Origin: JANXVY01 sp031365425
Lineage (GTDB): Bacteria; Pseudomonadota; Alphaproteobacteria; Rhizobiales; Hyphomicrobiaceae
Reading direction: 5' to 3'
Length of the DNA stretch: 64,000 nt
Assembly (NCBI GenBank): GCA_031365425.1
Contig: JANLYB010000251.1
Span: forward strand, 1-64,000
Below, in pieces: positions 31,553 to 39,881 of this stretch (positions within the stretch are counted from its first letter, which is position 1; every line of letters begins with the position of its first letter). The notes below the pieces were generated by a model that had not been told where the DNA came from, did no database searches, and worked only from the letters and a program-made list of their open reading frames with translations. Both the position numbers and the translations under genes were made by a program.

Positions 31553-33301
31553 TTAGGATTTCGAAATCGTGCTCGTCGGGTTGAGGCTGCCGATGTTGCC
31601 GCTTTCGGTGCCCGCTGCTGGATCGATGACAGCATTGATGAGCGTCGGGCGGCCCGAATCCATCGCTGCATTGACGGCGCGGCTCAGTTCGTCGGGGGTC
31701 GTGACGTTGACGCCAACGCCGCCGAAGGCTTCCATCATCTTGTCGTAACGGGCGTTCTCGACGAACACGGTCGTTGCGACGTCCGAACCGCCGGTAGGGT
31801 TTTTATCGGTGCCGCGGTAGATGCCGTTGTTGTTGAACACGACGATGCACACCGGCAGGTTGTAGCGGCAGACGGTCTCGACTTCCATGCCGGAGAAGCC
31901 AAAGGCGCTATCGCCCTCGACGCAAAGGACGGGATTGCCGGTTTCCACCGCTGCTCCGACGGCAAAGCCCATGCCGATGCCCATGATGCCCCAAGTGCCG
32001 ACGTCCAAGCGCTTGCGCGGCTTGTACATGTCGATGATGCCACGGGCGAGGTCGAGCGTGTTGGCGCCTTCGTTGACGAGGATCGCGTCGGGACGGTTCT
32101 TGATGATGGTCTTCAGGACGCCGAGCGCGCTGTGGAAGTCCATCGGCGATGAGTTCTTCATCAGCTTGGATGACATCTTTGCGACGTTGGCATCGCGCTT
32201 GGAGACGATCTTGCCGGTCCAGTCGGTCGAGGGAACCTGCCAGTCGCTGCCCATGCCTGCGAGAAGGGCGGAAACACACGAGCCGATGTCGCCCACGATC
32301 GGGGCAACAATCTCGACGTTGCTGTCCATTTCCTTCGGCTCGATGTCGATCTGGATGAACTTCTTCGAACCAGGTGCACCCCAGGTCTTGCCCTTGCCGT
32401 GCGACAGGAGCCAGTTGAGACGGGCGCCAACGAGCAACACGACGTCGGCTTCTTGCAGGACGAGCGAGCGGGCAGCACCGGCGCACTGGGGATGTGTGTC
32501 GGGCAGCAGACCCTTCGCCATGCTCATCGCGATGTAGGGGATGCCGCTCTTTTCTACGAGGGCGCGGACTTCAGCGTCGGCCTGGGCGTATGCAGCGCCT
32601 TTGCCGAGAACGATGAGCGGACGCTTGGCGGTTTTGAGGACGTCGAGCGCGCGCTTGATGGCCGACGGAGCAGGGATCTGGGCCGGGGCGGCATCAATGA
32701 CTTTGACGAGCGACTTTGCACCCTCGGCAGCATCCATGACCTGCGAAAAAAGCTTGGCGGGAAGGTCAAGGTAGACGCCGCCTGGACGACCAGAGACCGC
32801 CGCACGGATCGCACGAGCGACGGCAATGCCGATGTCGGCTGCATGAAGGACGCGGAAGGCGGCCTTGCAAAGCGGCTTAGCAATGGCCAGTTGGTCCATT
32901 TCTTCGTAGTCGCCCTGCTGAAGGTCGACGATCTCGCGCTCGGACGAGCCGGAGATCAAGATCATGGGAAAGCAGTTGGTCGTTGCGTTCGCAAGGGCGG
33001 TGAGGCCGTTGAGGAAGCCGGGAGCCGAAACGGTAAGGCAGACGCCGGGCTTCTTGGTCAAAAAGCCGGCGATCGCCGCAGCGTTGCCAGCGTGTTGCTC
33101 GTGGCGGAACGAAATCACGCGGATGCCCTCGGCCTGGGCCATACGACCCAGGTCGGAGATTGGGATACCGGGAACGCCGTAGATGGTATTAAGGCCGTTC
33201 AACTTCAGGGCGTCGATGACGAGGTGAAAGCCGTCGGTCTGGGCTGGCTTCGCAGCTGCTTCGGTTGCGGCAGCGGTTGTCTGGAGTCCAAAAAGGTTCA
33301 T
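31553..33301 (-). CDS. oxc: Oxalyl-CoA decarboxylase
   Basis: This 582-residue thiamine-diphosphate enzyme converts oxalyl-CoA to formyl-CoA and CO2. It has an N-terminal Pyr domain with the ThDP-activating Glu68 in SFRHEQHAGNAAAIAGF, a central domain, and a C-terminal PP domain with the Mg/ThDP motif GDSAFGFSGMEVE...NNNG near residue 455-490. The ATG at 33301 has a strong GGAGG 6 nt upstream. With frc it forms a complete catalytic cycle for oxalate; no oxalate transporter is seen nearby. The upstream 409-nt gap carries GGTAT/ATACC repeats that may be an operator. Confidence 0.93.
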   Translation of the reverse strand: MNLFGLQTTAAATEAAAKPAQTDGFHLVIDALKLNGLNTIYGVPGIPISDLGRMAQAEGIRVISFRHEQHAGNAAAIAGFLTKKPGVCLTVSAPGFLNGLTALANATTNCFPMILISGSSEREIVDLQQGDYEEMDQLAIAKPLCKAAFRVLHAADIGIAVARAIRAAVSGRPGGVYLDLPAKLFSQVMDAAEGAKSLVKVIDAAPAQIPAPSAIKRALDVLKTAKRPLIVLGKGAAYAQADAEVRALVEKSGIPYIAMSMAKGLLPDTHPQCAGAARSLVLQEADVVLLVGARLNWLLSHGKGKTWGAPGSKKFIQIDIEPKEMDSNVEIVAPIVGDIGSCVSALLAGMGSDWQVPSTDWTGKIVSKRDANVAKMSSKLMKNSSPMDFHSALGVLKTIIKNRPDAILVNEGANTLDLARGIIDMYKPRKRLDVGTWGIMGIGMGFAVGAAVETGNPVLCVEGDSAFGFSGMEVETVCRYNLPVCIVVFNNNGIYRGTDKNPTGGSDVATTVFVENARYDKMMEAFGGVGVNVTTPDELSRAVNAAMDSGRPTLINAVIDPAAGTESGNIGSLNPTSTISKS

Positions 33302-33710
33302 GATTTTCCTCCGGTTCGTCTTTTTGATTGGGTTCTGCTGATCCGTCGGCAAGTTTGGCCAGACAAACCGCAGGGCGATTGGGTTAGGGTCGTGCGTGAT
33401 CGGTTCTTGTGGACGGCATTTCTAGTATTTTTTTGACCGTGTTGCTGGCGCTTCTGGGGTCGCCTATCAACTGAGTTCGCCTTTGGTTGGCTTCGTCTTG
33501 GTATATGGTATGCCAGACACGTATACCCATTTGTCGCGGCTTGCAATTGCCACTAAAGGCTGAAGGCGCCTTGTTGAGGGCCTTTCATGCGTTATGTTGC
33601 TCGAATTGCTGAGATAAATTTTTTGCTAATTTTTTTTGCCTAGGTCATTTCAGGCACGTTCTGCCTCAATGCAAGATGGATTATGGGGGACCAGGGCAAC
33701 CCTAGATCCG
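33302..33710. other. Oxc promoter region
   Basis: These 409 bases lie between the oxc start and the 3' end of the response-regulator gene. They hold an AT-rich tract (about 33600-33645) and an array of GGTAT/ATACC half-sites at 33500-33527. No gene is supported. The oxc-frc promoter, reading leftward, must be here. Confidence 0.55.
33500..33527. promoter_or_regulatory. Candidate operator upstream of oxc
   Basis: GGTAT occurs at 33500-33504 and 33507-33511, and ATACC at 33523-33527, giving GGTAT-N11-ATACC. The core TGGTATGCCA (33506-33515) is itself a near-palindrome resembling sites of FadR-type GntR regulators. It lies about 200 nt before oxc. No GntR gene is in the window, so assignment is tentative. 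Confidence 0.35.
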
Positions 33711-34331
33711 TTAAACTAGCCTTCGATCGACCGCGATAGCTATCAATTCGCCTTGGGTCCGCGCATTCAGCTTGCCGCGCAACGCCGCGCACGTGGTTGC
33801 GATCGTCTTGTAGGATACGCCGACCAAATCGCCTATTTCAGATAGGCTCTTGCCTTTCGCCAGAAGGCGCAGAATTTCTTGCTCGCGCGTTGAGAGTACA
33901 TGCGATGCACCGGCCCCGCTCCGCTCGTTCAAATGCGCAATCCGCTCAGCCATGCCCGGTGGCCAAGCTGTGCCTCCCTCGACGACGGTCCGGATGGCCT
34001 TAAGCATGTTGATGGGATTGTCGTTCTTACTCACGAACCCCTTCGCGCCCGCATCCATTGCTTGGGCAACAAAGACCGGATCGTCGTTCATGGAAAACAT
34101 CAACACTTTGGCGGCAGGGTTGCGCTCGATCATCCGCCGCGCAAGTTCGAACCCCGAAATTCCTGGAAGATTGATGTCGACGACGGCGATGTCGGCAGGC
34201 TGGGACGCAACTGTCTGTTCGGCAGCGGCCGATGACGTTGCTTCGAGGACCTCGATGCTTCCTTCGCCCTCCAAAAGGGCCTTGAACCCCGATACGACGA
34301 TGGGGTGGTCGTCGACGATCAAGACTTTCAT
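33711..34331 (-). CDS. NarL/FixJ family response regulator
   Basis: This 206-residue protein has a receiver domain (1-120) with Asp7/Asp8 and phospho-acceptor Asp52 in VVDINLPG, and conserved Lys in GFVSKNDNP. A LuxR-type helix-turn-helix (about 145-200) has STREQEILRLLAKGKSLSEI. It is divergent from a histidine kinase 98 nt away, which is surely its partner. Placement between that kinase and oxc makes control of oxalate genes possible but unproven. Confidence 0.9.
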   Translation of the reverse strand: MKVLIVDDHPIVVSGFKALLEGEGSIEVLEATSSAAAEQTVASQPADIAVVDINLPGISGFELARRMIERNPAAKVLMFSMNDDPVFVAQAMDAGAKGFVSKNDNPINMLKAIRTVVEGGTAWPPGMAERIAHLNERSGAGASHVLSTREQEILRLLAKGKSLSEIGDLVGVSYKTIATTCAALRGKLNARTQGELIAIAVDRRLV

Positions 34332-34429
34332 TACAAACCCAATCGAAAAACGCGAGCGTCATGATACGACTATAACATCCCCAACCATGCGATAAGGTCA
34401 AATTTTGCAACTTCAAGGACCGTTCAGGC

Positions 34430-35779
34430 GTGATGCCCCAACTTTCGATCCGAGCGCGTCTCAATCTTCTGATCGGTGCTCTGTTGCTGCTTGCCTTGGC
34501 AGCCAACGTGGCTGTTATCATCTGGAGCGCGGGGCCTCGCATCCGAGCGGAGGATGACAGCATCGTCAGGCTGACCCAGCAGACCGTCGAGCGGGCGTTG
34601 GCGGAGTTGCAGACGTCGAACGATCCTGCACGCGATCTTGCGGCATTGTTGGACCGCTTATCGAGCGTGCGGCACGCGCGGGTGATCTTGGAGCCGCCTG
34701 CAGGCGCTGTAAATAATTCTGTGGCCCGGCGTTTTCTCGCCCCGAACGATTTCCCCGCCTGGTTTGCGTCGTTGTTGTATTCAACACCCGCAACCATAAG
34801 AGTTCCGGCGCTCTACAAAGGCAATGCGTTAGGGACCATTGTCATCGCCTCCAACCCTGGCGATGAGATCGCGGAGATTTGGGACGCTGTTGTAGGCACG
34901 CTTACGGGGGGGCTTGCACTGATCACTGCGGTGTTTGCTTTGACGACGCTGGCTGTGCGTCAAGCGCTCATGCCGATGCAGAATTTAGGAAGCGCCCTAA
35001 GGCTCATGCAGGGCGGCAATTACAAGGTTGAGCTGGCCAAGACAGGACCGCCGGAACTGGCAGAGATTAGTGGAACGTTGAACGACTTGGCGGCCGCTCT
35101 TGGGCGCACACGGGACGACAATGCGCGGCTGACCGAGCAGATCATTTCCCTGGAGGACCACGAACGGCGCGAACTTGCCCGCGAGTTGCATGACGAATTC
35201 GGCCCCTACCTGTTTGCCGTGCGCGCTAACCTGACGTCATTGATGACAGACGCGTCGGCAGATCCCAGCCCCGCAGCCGTTGCTCGCGCCCAGAAGTGCG
35301 CAGCAGCGCTGGAACAGATTAGTGCCTTGCAACAGTTGAACCGGCGTGTCTTACAGCGGTTGAGGCCACCTGCGCTCGACGAGTTGGGTCTTGATGGGGC
35401 ACTGCGCGGGTTGATTGCCAATTGGCGTGAGAATAACCCCGAAGTGAGCATCAGCCTGGAGAATGAGACAACAGCGCTTGGTCTCGATCAAACGACTGAA
35501 CTGACGGTTTATCGCGTCGTGCAGGAAGGGCTGACGAATGCGTTCCGCCATGCGCAAGCGTCTCACATCGGCGTTGCTATCCAGCAGGCGTCGCCCGAAC
35601 GGCTGGTCGTGAAGGTGGCTGACAATGGGACGGGATTGGCGGGCGGGGTAAAGCCAGGATTTGGTCTGTCGGGCATGCGCGACCGGGTTCGGGCGTTGGG
35701 CGGCAAAATTGCGATGGCGAACAATCCGGAAGGGGGATTTGCGCTGAGTGTTGAGCTTCCGCTGGGTAGCCACTCTTGA
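34430..35779 (+). CDS. NarX-type sensor histidine kinase
   Basis: This 449-residue inner-membrane kinase has a helix near 10-32, a periplasmic domain (about 33-150), a second helix (about 155-180) and HAMP (about 180-235). The HisKA_3 dimerisation box RRELARELHDEFGPYLFAV carries the acceptor His near 249. The ATPase domain has DNGTGLAGG and GFGLSGMRDRVRALGG. GTG at 34430 has AAGGA about 10 nt upstream; ATG at 34433 is an alternative. It is divergent from its response regulator. Confidence 0.9.
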   Translation: MMPQLSIRARLNLLIGALLLLALAANVAVIIWSAGPRIRAEDDSIVRLTQQTVERALAELQTSNDPARDLAALLDRLSSVRHARVILEPPAGAVNNSVARRFLAPNDFPAWFASLLYSTPATIRVPALYKGNALGTIVIASNPGDEIAEIWDAVVGTLTGGLALITAVFALTTLAVRQALMPMQNLGSALRLMQGGNYKVELAKTGPPELAEISGTLNDLAAALGRTRDDNARLTEQIISLEDHERRELARELHDEFGPYLFAVRANLTSLMTDASADPSPAAVARAQKCAAALEQISALQQLNRRVLQRLRPPALDELGLDGALRGLIANWRENNPEVSISLENETTALGLDQTTELTVYRVVQEGLTNAFRHAQASHIGVAIQQASPERLVVKVADNGTGLAGGVKPGFGLSGMRDRVRALGGKIAMANNPEGGFALSVELPLGSHS

Positions 35780-35888
35780 GGCCATTCCGCCTGCGACGCG
35801 AGGCTTCGTTGCGCAACAGGTGCGAAGCGCGCATGTGTCTGGCAACGCGGTCGCTTCAGATCGCAACAGACCGCGAAAGGTTTCCGCC

Positions 35889-36113
35889 ATGCGTCGCCCC
35901 AAGTCGAAGCAGACGTCCGAATTCGTGTTATTCAACGTTCTCTATGAGGATGGGACCCAGTCCTCAAACCGCAAGGTTCCCGCGCACGAAGTGGCAGGGC
36001 TTGAAGGCGATGAGCCGGCCCTCGCCATCATTGAAGCCCAGGATGCCGAGATCAGCGAAAAATCGGGCCGTCCGCGCGGTCCCATCAAATCGATTGAACG
36101 GGCCGAACGCTAA
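35889..36113 (+). CDS. Small conserved hypothetical protein
   Basis: This 74-residue, charged cytosolic protein has FVLFNVLYEDGTQSSNRKVP near 13 and a C-terminal KSGRPRGPIKSIERAER, suggesting an AT-hook-like basic tail (GRPRGP). The start at 35889 follows AAAGG by about 8 nt; a longer frame to 35748 overlaps the kinase gene and is not conserved-looking. I recall similar short proteins in Hyphomicrobiales without function. DNA binding is only a guess from the tail. Confidence 0.66.
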   Translation: MRRPKSKQTSEFVLFNVLYEDGTQSSNRKVPAHEVAGLEGDEPALAIIEAQDAEISEKSGRPRGPIKSIERAER

Positions 36114-36186
36114 GCACACGAAACGGGTCGCCGTGCCGGAGGACGCGATCTATTTTGGCAGCATCGTTACTCTGGATTGATGCCCC

Positions 36187-37080
36187 ATGATCGCCCCGAA
36201 CATCCATGCGACACCGTTCGAGTTGCCGGCCTCGAGCCGGGACTATGACACCGTCCGGAAAGCCATCCGGTTCTTATCAGAACAGGCGCAAGAGCAGCCC
36301 GAGCTCGATGCACTGGCCGCGCACCTGAAGTTATCGCCAGCGCATACCCAAAAGCTATTCACGCGCTGGTGCGGGCTCTCGCCAAAAGAATTCCTGCAGG
36401 CGATCACCATCGATGCGGCGCGGCGCATGCTTGAGCAATCGGCGAATGTACTGGATACCGCCCACGAGGTCGGCTTGTCGGGCGGATCGCGGCTGCATGA
36501 TCTGTTCGTGACGCACGAAGCCGTCACGCCCGGCGACGTCCAGCGGCGCGGGGCGGGGCTGATGCTCTCGTATGGGTTTCATGAGACGCCGTTCGGAGAC
36601 GCGCTGGCCGCGATGACGGATCGCGGGCTTGCAGCGTTGGCGTTCGTAGATGAGGAGAAGGGTCAGACGCAGGAAACCACGCTGCGCGAGATGCAGGACC
36701 GGTGGCCCAGCGCACAGTGGATCCAAGACGCGGAGGCGAGCGCCGCCAGCATAGCCGGGATCTTCGCCAAGCGTCCGGCCGGCACACCGATCCGGATAGT
36801 GTTGATTGGGACGGATTGGGAAGTGCGCGTGTGGGAAGCCCTGCTGAAAATTCCGGTGGCGCATGCTGTCAGTTACGTGGACGTCGCCCGGCTCGTATGT
36901 AGCCACCGCGCTGCCCGCGCCGTCGGCACTGCAGTCGGTAAGAACCCGCTCGCGTTCGTTGTGCCTTGCCACCGCGTACGCCGGGCGGACGGTGGCTTAG
37001 GCGGCTATCATTGGAACGTCACCCGCAAACAAGCGATCATCGGTTGGGAAGCGGGACAGATTGCCTCCAAACCTACTTGA
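36187..37080 (+). CDS. Ada-like AraC/O6-alkylguanine-DNA methyltransferase fusion
   Basis: This 297-residue protein couples an AraC-type helix-turn-helix (about 20-115) to a methylated-DNA-protein cysteine methyltransferase domain (about 130-290). The active-site Cys261 is in FVVPCHRVRRADG. The N-terminal zinc-binding Cys4 module of E. coli Ada, which senses methylphosphotriesters, is absent, so methyl-sensing must differ. It repairs O6-methylguanine by transferring the alkyl group to itself. Its stop overlaps the convergent glyoxalase-family gene by 8 nt. Confidence 0.9.
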   Translation: MIAPNIHATPFELPASSRDYDTVRKAIRFLSEQAQEQPELDALAAHLKLSPAHTQKLFTRWCGLSPKEFLQAITIDAARRMLEQSANVLDTAHEVGLSGGSRLHDLFVTHEAVTPGDVQRRGAGLMLSYGFHETPFGDALAAMTDRGLAALAFVDEEKGQTQETTLREMQDRWPSAQWIQDAEASAASIAGIFAKRPAGTPIRIVLIGTDWEVRVWEALLKIPVAHAVSYVDVARLVCSHRAARAVGTAVGKNPLAFVVPCHRVRRADGGLGGYHWNVTRKQAIIGWEAGQIASKPT

Positions 37081-37468
37081 AGCGTCCGCCCTTTTGCAGG
37101 ACTTCGATCTTGTAACCGTCGGGATCTTCAATAAAGAAGAATTCAGCGAACGGCTTGCCTGCGTGGCTCATCTGCTTGATGTCGCGAGGAGCGAGGCCAG
37201 CGCTTAGCAGGCGGGTGTGTTCGGCCTTGAGGTCATCAACCGCGAAGGCGAAATGACCGTAGCCATCGCCCAGGTCGTAGGGCTTGGCGCGATCCTTGTT
37301 GACGGTCAATTCGACTTCGAAATCGGCCGACGCGTTCTTCAGGTAGATCAGCGTAAAGGTATCGAAATCAACCCGGTCGGCGATGTCGAGGCCGAACGCC
37401 GTCCTGTAGAAATCAACCGAGCGCGCCTCGTCGCGCACCCGGACCATCATGTGGATTGCTTTTGCCAT
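37073..37468 (-). CDS. VOC family protein, lactoylglutathione lyase-like
   Basis: This 131-residue protein is a single glyoxalase/bleomycin-resistance module set: HMMVRVRDEARSVDFYRTAFG (split here by position: about 6-26), GHFAFAVDDL near 73 and the C-terminal EDPDGYKIEVLQ near 116. His6, Glu52, His73 and Glu122 are plausible metal ligands of glyoxalase I. It would convert the methylglyoxal-glutathione adduct to lactoylglutathione. The ATG at 37468 is 5 nt after the leuD stop; a longer frame starts at 37483 inside leuD. Confidence 0.85.
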   Translation of the reverse strand: MAKAIHMMVRVRDEARSVDFYRTAFGLDIADRVDFDTFTLIYLKNASADFEVELTVNKDRAKPYDLGDGYGHFAFAVDDLKAEHTRLLSAGLAPRDIKQMSHAGKPFAEFFFIEDPDGYKIEVLQKGGRFK

Positions 37469-37473
37469 AGCCT

Positions 37474-38079
37474 TCAAGCCCATTCGCGCGTTGTTGCCGC
37501 CGTCTTTTCGTAGGCGGCGATGGCGTCAGCCTTCTTCAAGGTCAGGCCGATATCGTCGAGGCCGTTGATCAGGCATTCCTTACGGAAGGCGTCGAGTTCG
37601 AACGGGATCATGCCGCCGTCTGGCCCGCGGATTTCCTGTTTGACGAGATCGACCGAAACGGTTGCGTTGGCGCCGCGGTTTGCATCATCCATGAGCTTAT
37701 CGACTTCGGCCTGCGGAAGCTTGATGGGCAAGATGCCGTTCTTGAAGCAGTTGTTGTAGAAAATATCGGCGAAATCTGGTGCGATCACACAACGGATGCC
37801 GAAATCCAGCAACGCCCAGGGCGCGTGCTCGCGCGATGAACCGCAGCCGAAATTCTCGCCCGTGACCAGGATCTCGGCCTTCCTGTAAGCAGGTCTGTTC
37901 AGCACGAATTCCGGCAATTCCTTCCCGTCTTGATCGTAGCGCATTTCGAAGAACAACGACTTGCCAAGACCGGTCCGCTTGATCGTCTTGAGGAATTGCT
38001 TGGGAATGATCATGTCGGTGTCGATGTTGCGCATGGGCAAGGGAGCGGCGACGCCAGTCAAGACCGTAAATTTCTGCAC
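37474..38079 (-). CDS. leuD: 3-isopropylmalate dehydratase small subunit
   Basis: This 201-residue small subunit of isopropylmalate isomerase acts in leucine biosynthesis. It has MRNIDTDMIIPKQFLKTI near 17, the conserved ENFGCGSSREHAPWAL near 75 and FADIFYNNCFKNGILPI near 103. The large subunit leuC is not in the window, so the genes are unlinked or lie further away, as in many Hyphomicrobiales. It is cotranscribed with the downstream glyoxalase-family gene (5-nt gap). Confidence 0.94.
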   Translation of the reverse strand: MQKFTVLTGVAAPLPMRNIDTDMIIPKQFLKTIKRTGLGKSLFFEMRYDQDGKELPEFVLNRPAYRKAEILVTGENFGCGSSREHAPWALLDFGIRCVIAPDFADIFYNNCFKNGILPIKLPQAEVDKLMDDANRGANATVSVDLVKQEIRGPDGGMIPFELDAFRKECLINGLDDIGLTLKKADAIAAYEKTAATTREWA

Positions 38080-38123
38080 GTGTTCTACTCCTCAGTGCGA
38101 TCGAAGCACGTATGTAGCCTGGA

Positions 38124-38579
38124 TCAAGCTCGTAAACCATCAGCAAGCGCGCGGAAATAGCCTTCGGCCGCCAGCAACCGGTCCGCGCGAAGACTGCCAG
38201 ATGGTAACGGTTGATCCCCCGTTACGCCCAGCACAAAGCGCTCGACGTCGAGTTGATCAAGCCGCCTTTTAACGCCTGCGAGCTTGCGTCCGTCAAGATG
38301 CTGTTCGAGGACGGCGACAATTGTCTCGACATAGCCGGTGATGCGGCCCAATTCGCGCTGGGCTTCGATGCGGGCGTCAGCATGGGCCTGGGCGCCGGCT
38401 GAGGCGCAATCAAGGCGGTTCAGAGCGCCCGCTGCCCGGGCCAGCGTTGCGGCAATGGCTTCGGCATAACCTGCAATCCGCTCCCGGTTGAGGCGGTCGA
38501 GACCGCACAAGACCCCCAGCCAGCGGTGCAGCGTTTGCGCCAGCCCTAAAAGTTTTACGGTGTAGATCGAAAATGGCAT
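38124..38579 (-). CDS. Hypothetical helical protein upstream of leuD
   Basis: This 151-residue protein is almost entirely predicted helical and rich in Ala, Arg and Leu, without signal peptide, membrane segment or recognisable motif. It lies 44 nt upstream of leuD on the same strand. No other frame in this stretch looks better. Being an unrecognised Ala/Arg-rich frame in GC-rich DNA, it could be spurious. Confidence 0.5.
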   Translation of the reverse strand: MPFSIYTVKLLGLAQTLHRWLGVLCGLDRLNRERIAGYAEAIAATLARAAGALNRLDCASAGAQAHADARIEAQRELGRITGYVETIVAVLEQHLDGRKLAGVKRRLDQLDVERFVLGVTGDQPLPSGSLRADRLLAAEGYFRALADGLRA

Positions 38580-38659
38580 GCCGAGCCTGCGCTAAATTGC
38601 GAGAGCTCAACTTTCACTTGCGGCGAGCAGGCGGGGATAACTATTTTCTAATGTAGCCG

Positions 38660-39199
38660 TCAGCGGATGCTGGGGTCTTCGTAACAGCGCCGCATGTAGG
38701 AGCAACGATTGGAGCCCGCAAAGTGCATGCTGTCGCCTTTGGCTGGCGAGATGAACTGGCAGATTTCTTCCAGTCCGGTAGGAGAAAGCCAGCCCTGGCG
38801 GCGTCCGCGTTGTACGGCGAAGCAATCGGCAGTCTCTTCGTCTGGCCCGCGGAACTGATGGCCGCATTCATGAGCATAGATCCACATCTTCACAGGCGTG
38901 GAAATCTTTGCCAGCAATCGCGGGTTGAGAATTAGAAAGCCGGGATACGCAGCGCCATAATCGTCGAGCTGGCTATCGAGCACGGTCGGCCGCTGCCCGC
39001 AGACCATGGACTGGCCGTCGAGTTTAAGGGCACCCGGCGGCGTGATGGTTGCGTCCCCTCCGACGTGGGCGGTATATTCTTCAGGAGTTGGGATGTCCTC
39101 AGCAGCACGGGCGGCGGCGCTGGAAAGTGCCATGAGAGCCGCACACGCGACCGCTCGCCAGATTCCAGCACCTAAGCGCTGCGTCAAACATCCCATCAC
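38660..39199 (-). CDS. Secreted HExxH metallopeptidase-like protein
   Basis: This 179-residue protein has a signal peptide (about 1-32, ARAA/ED). The motif WIYAHECGHQFRG gives HExxH (His110-Glu111-x-x-His114), followed by DEETADCFAV with Glu121 or Glu122 and Asp125, the E-x-x-A-D arrangement of M48-like gluzincins. Five cysteines (including CGQR, CFAV, CQF, CSYMRRC) suggest disulfides. It would act in the periplasm or outside. Its short size, with only the active-site core, is unusual for a protease; substrate unknown. Confidence 0.72.
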   Translation of the reverse strand: MMGCLTQRLGAGIWRAVACAALMALSSAAARAAEDIPTPEEYTAHVGGDATITPPGALKLDGQSMVCGQRPTVLDSQLDDYGAAYPGFLILNPRLLAKISTPVKMWIYAHECGHQFRGPDEETADCFAVQRGRRQGWLSPTGLEEICQFISPAKGDSMHFAGSNRCSYMRRCYEDPSIR

Positions 39200-39316
39200 A
39201 ATCTAATTCCTGTTCTCAGCCGTCGCACCGTTCGTCAATCGCAAGAGCTTGGGGCGAATTGCCGGGGGTTACAAGCCAGGTGTCCACGGATCTGCGCGAT
39301 GTTGCGGGAATACCAC

Positions 39317-39814
39317 TTAAAAAGATCTATCGATCAGCGAACAAATCGTTTCAGCGCTCGACACGCCATGCGCGGGCGGCGCGTCTTCGACATTCAAAAC
39401 CTTCACGACGCCGTCGTCGACGAGCATGGCATATCGCTTGGAGCGGACGCCGAGGCCATGCTTGGTAAGATCGATTTCGAGGCCAAGCGCTCTGGCAAAA
39501 TCGGCGCTTCCATCAGCGAGCAAGGTGATCTTGCCTTCCGCACCGGTGTCCTTACCCCAGGCGGACAGCACGAACACATCATTGACCGACGTGCACACGA
39601 CTTCGTCAACGCCCTTGGCTTTGATTTCGGCGACGCGGTCCACGAAGCCAGGCATATGGGCCTTGTGACAGGTTGGTGTGTAAGCGCCGGGAACTGCAAA
39701 CAAAGCGACCTTCTTGCCTTTGAAGATATCGGCCGATGCGACCGGCTTGGGGCCTTCGGCGGTCATGACGGTGAAGGTCGCGCTAGGCAGAGTGTCGCCG
39801 GTCTTGATGGTCAT
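39317..39814 (-). CDS. Peroxiredoxin, Prx5/AhpC-TSA type
   Basis: This 165-residue thiol peroxidase reduces hydrogen and organic peroxides. It has VPGAYTPTCHKAHMPGF with peroxidatic Cys49, plus the conserved Thr46 and Pro42 of the active site. A second Cys in VVCTSVND is not the usual resolving position, and another near the C-terminus (ETICSLID) could serve. The start at 39814 removes a 18-residue non-conserved extension. The TIKTGDTLP opening is typical of the Prx5 subgroup (glutaredoxin- or thioredoxin-dependent). Confidence 0.92.
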   Translation of the reverse strand: MTIKTGDTLPSATFTVMTAEGPKPVASADIFKGKKVALFAVPGAYTPTCHKAHMPGFVDRVAEIKAKGVDEVVCTSVNDVFVLSAWGKDTGAEGKITLLADGSADFARALGLEIDLTKHGLGVRSKRYAMLVDDGVVKVLNVEDAPPAHGVSSAETICSLIDRSF

Positions 39815-39881
39815 TTTAAACCTTTGGATTGGGTTGGATCGTGGGATTGGAGAATCGGTGTTCTTCACCGGGCTGAGCGGG

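Noticed and set aside
31510..31671. 54-codon N-terminal extension of frc
   Set aside because: Overlaps the end of oxc; the ATG at 31509 has a ribosome-binding site and the family N-terminus.
32399..33436. Long plus-strand open frame (345 codons) opposite oxc
   Set aside because: Antisense shadow of oxc without recognisable features.
38251..38258. TTGATCAA sequence
   Set aside because: Lacks the 4-nt spacer of an FNR box and lies in a coding frame.
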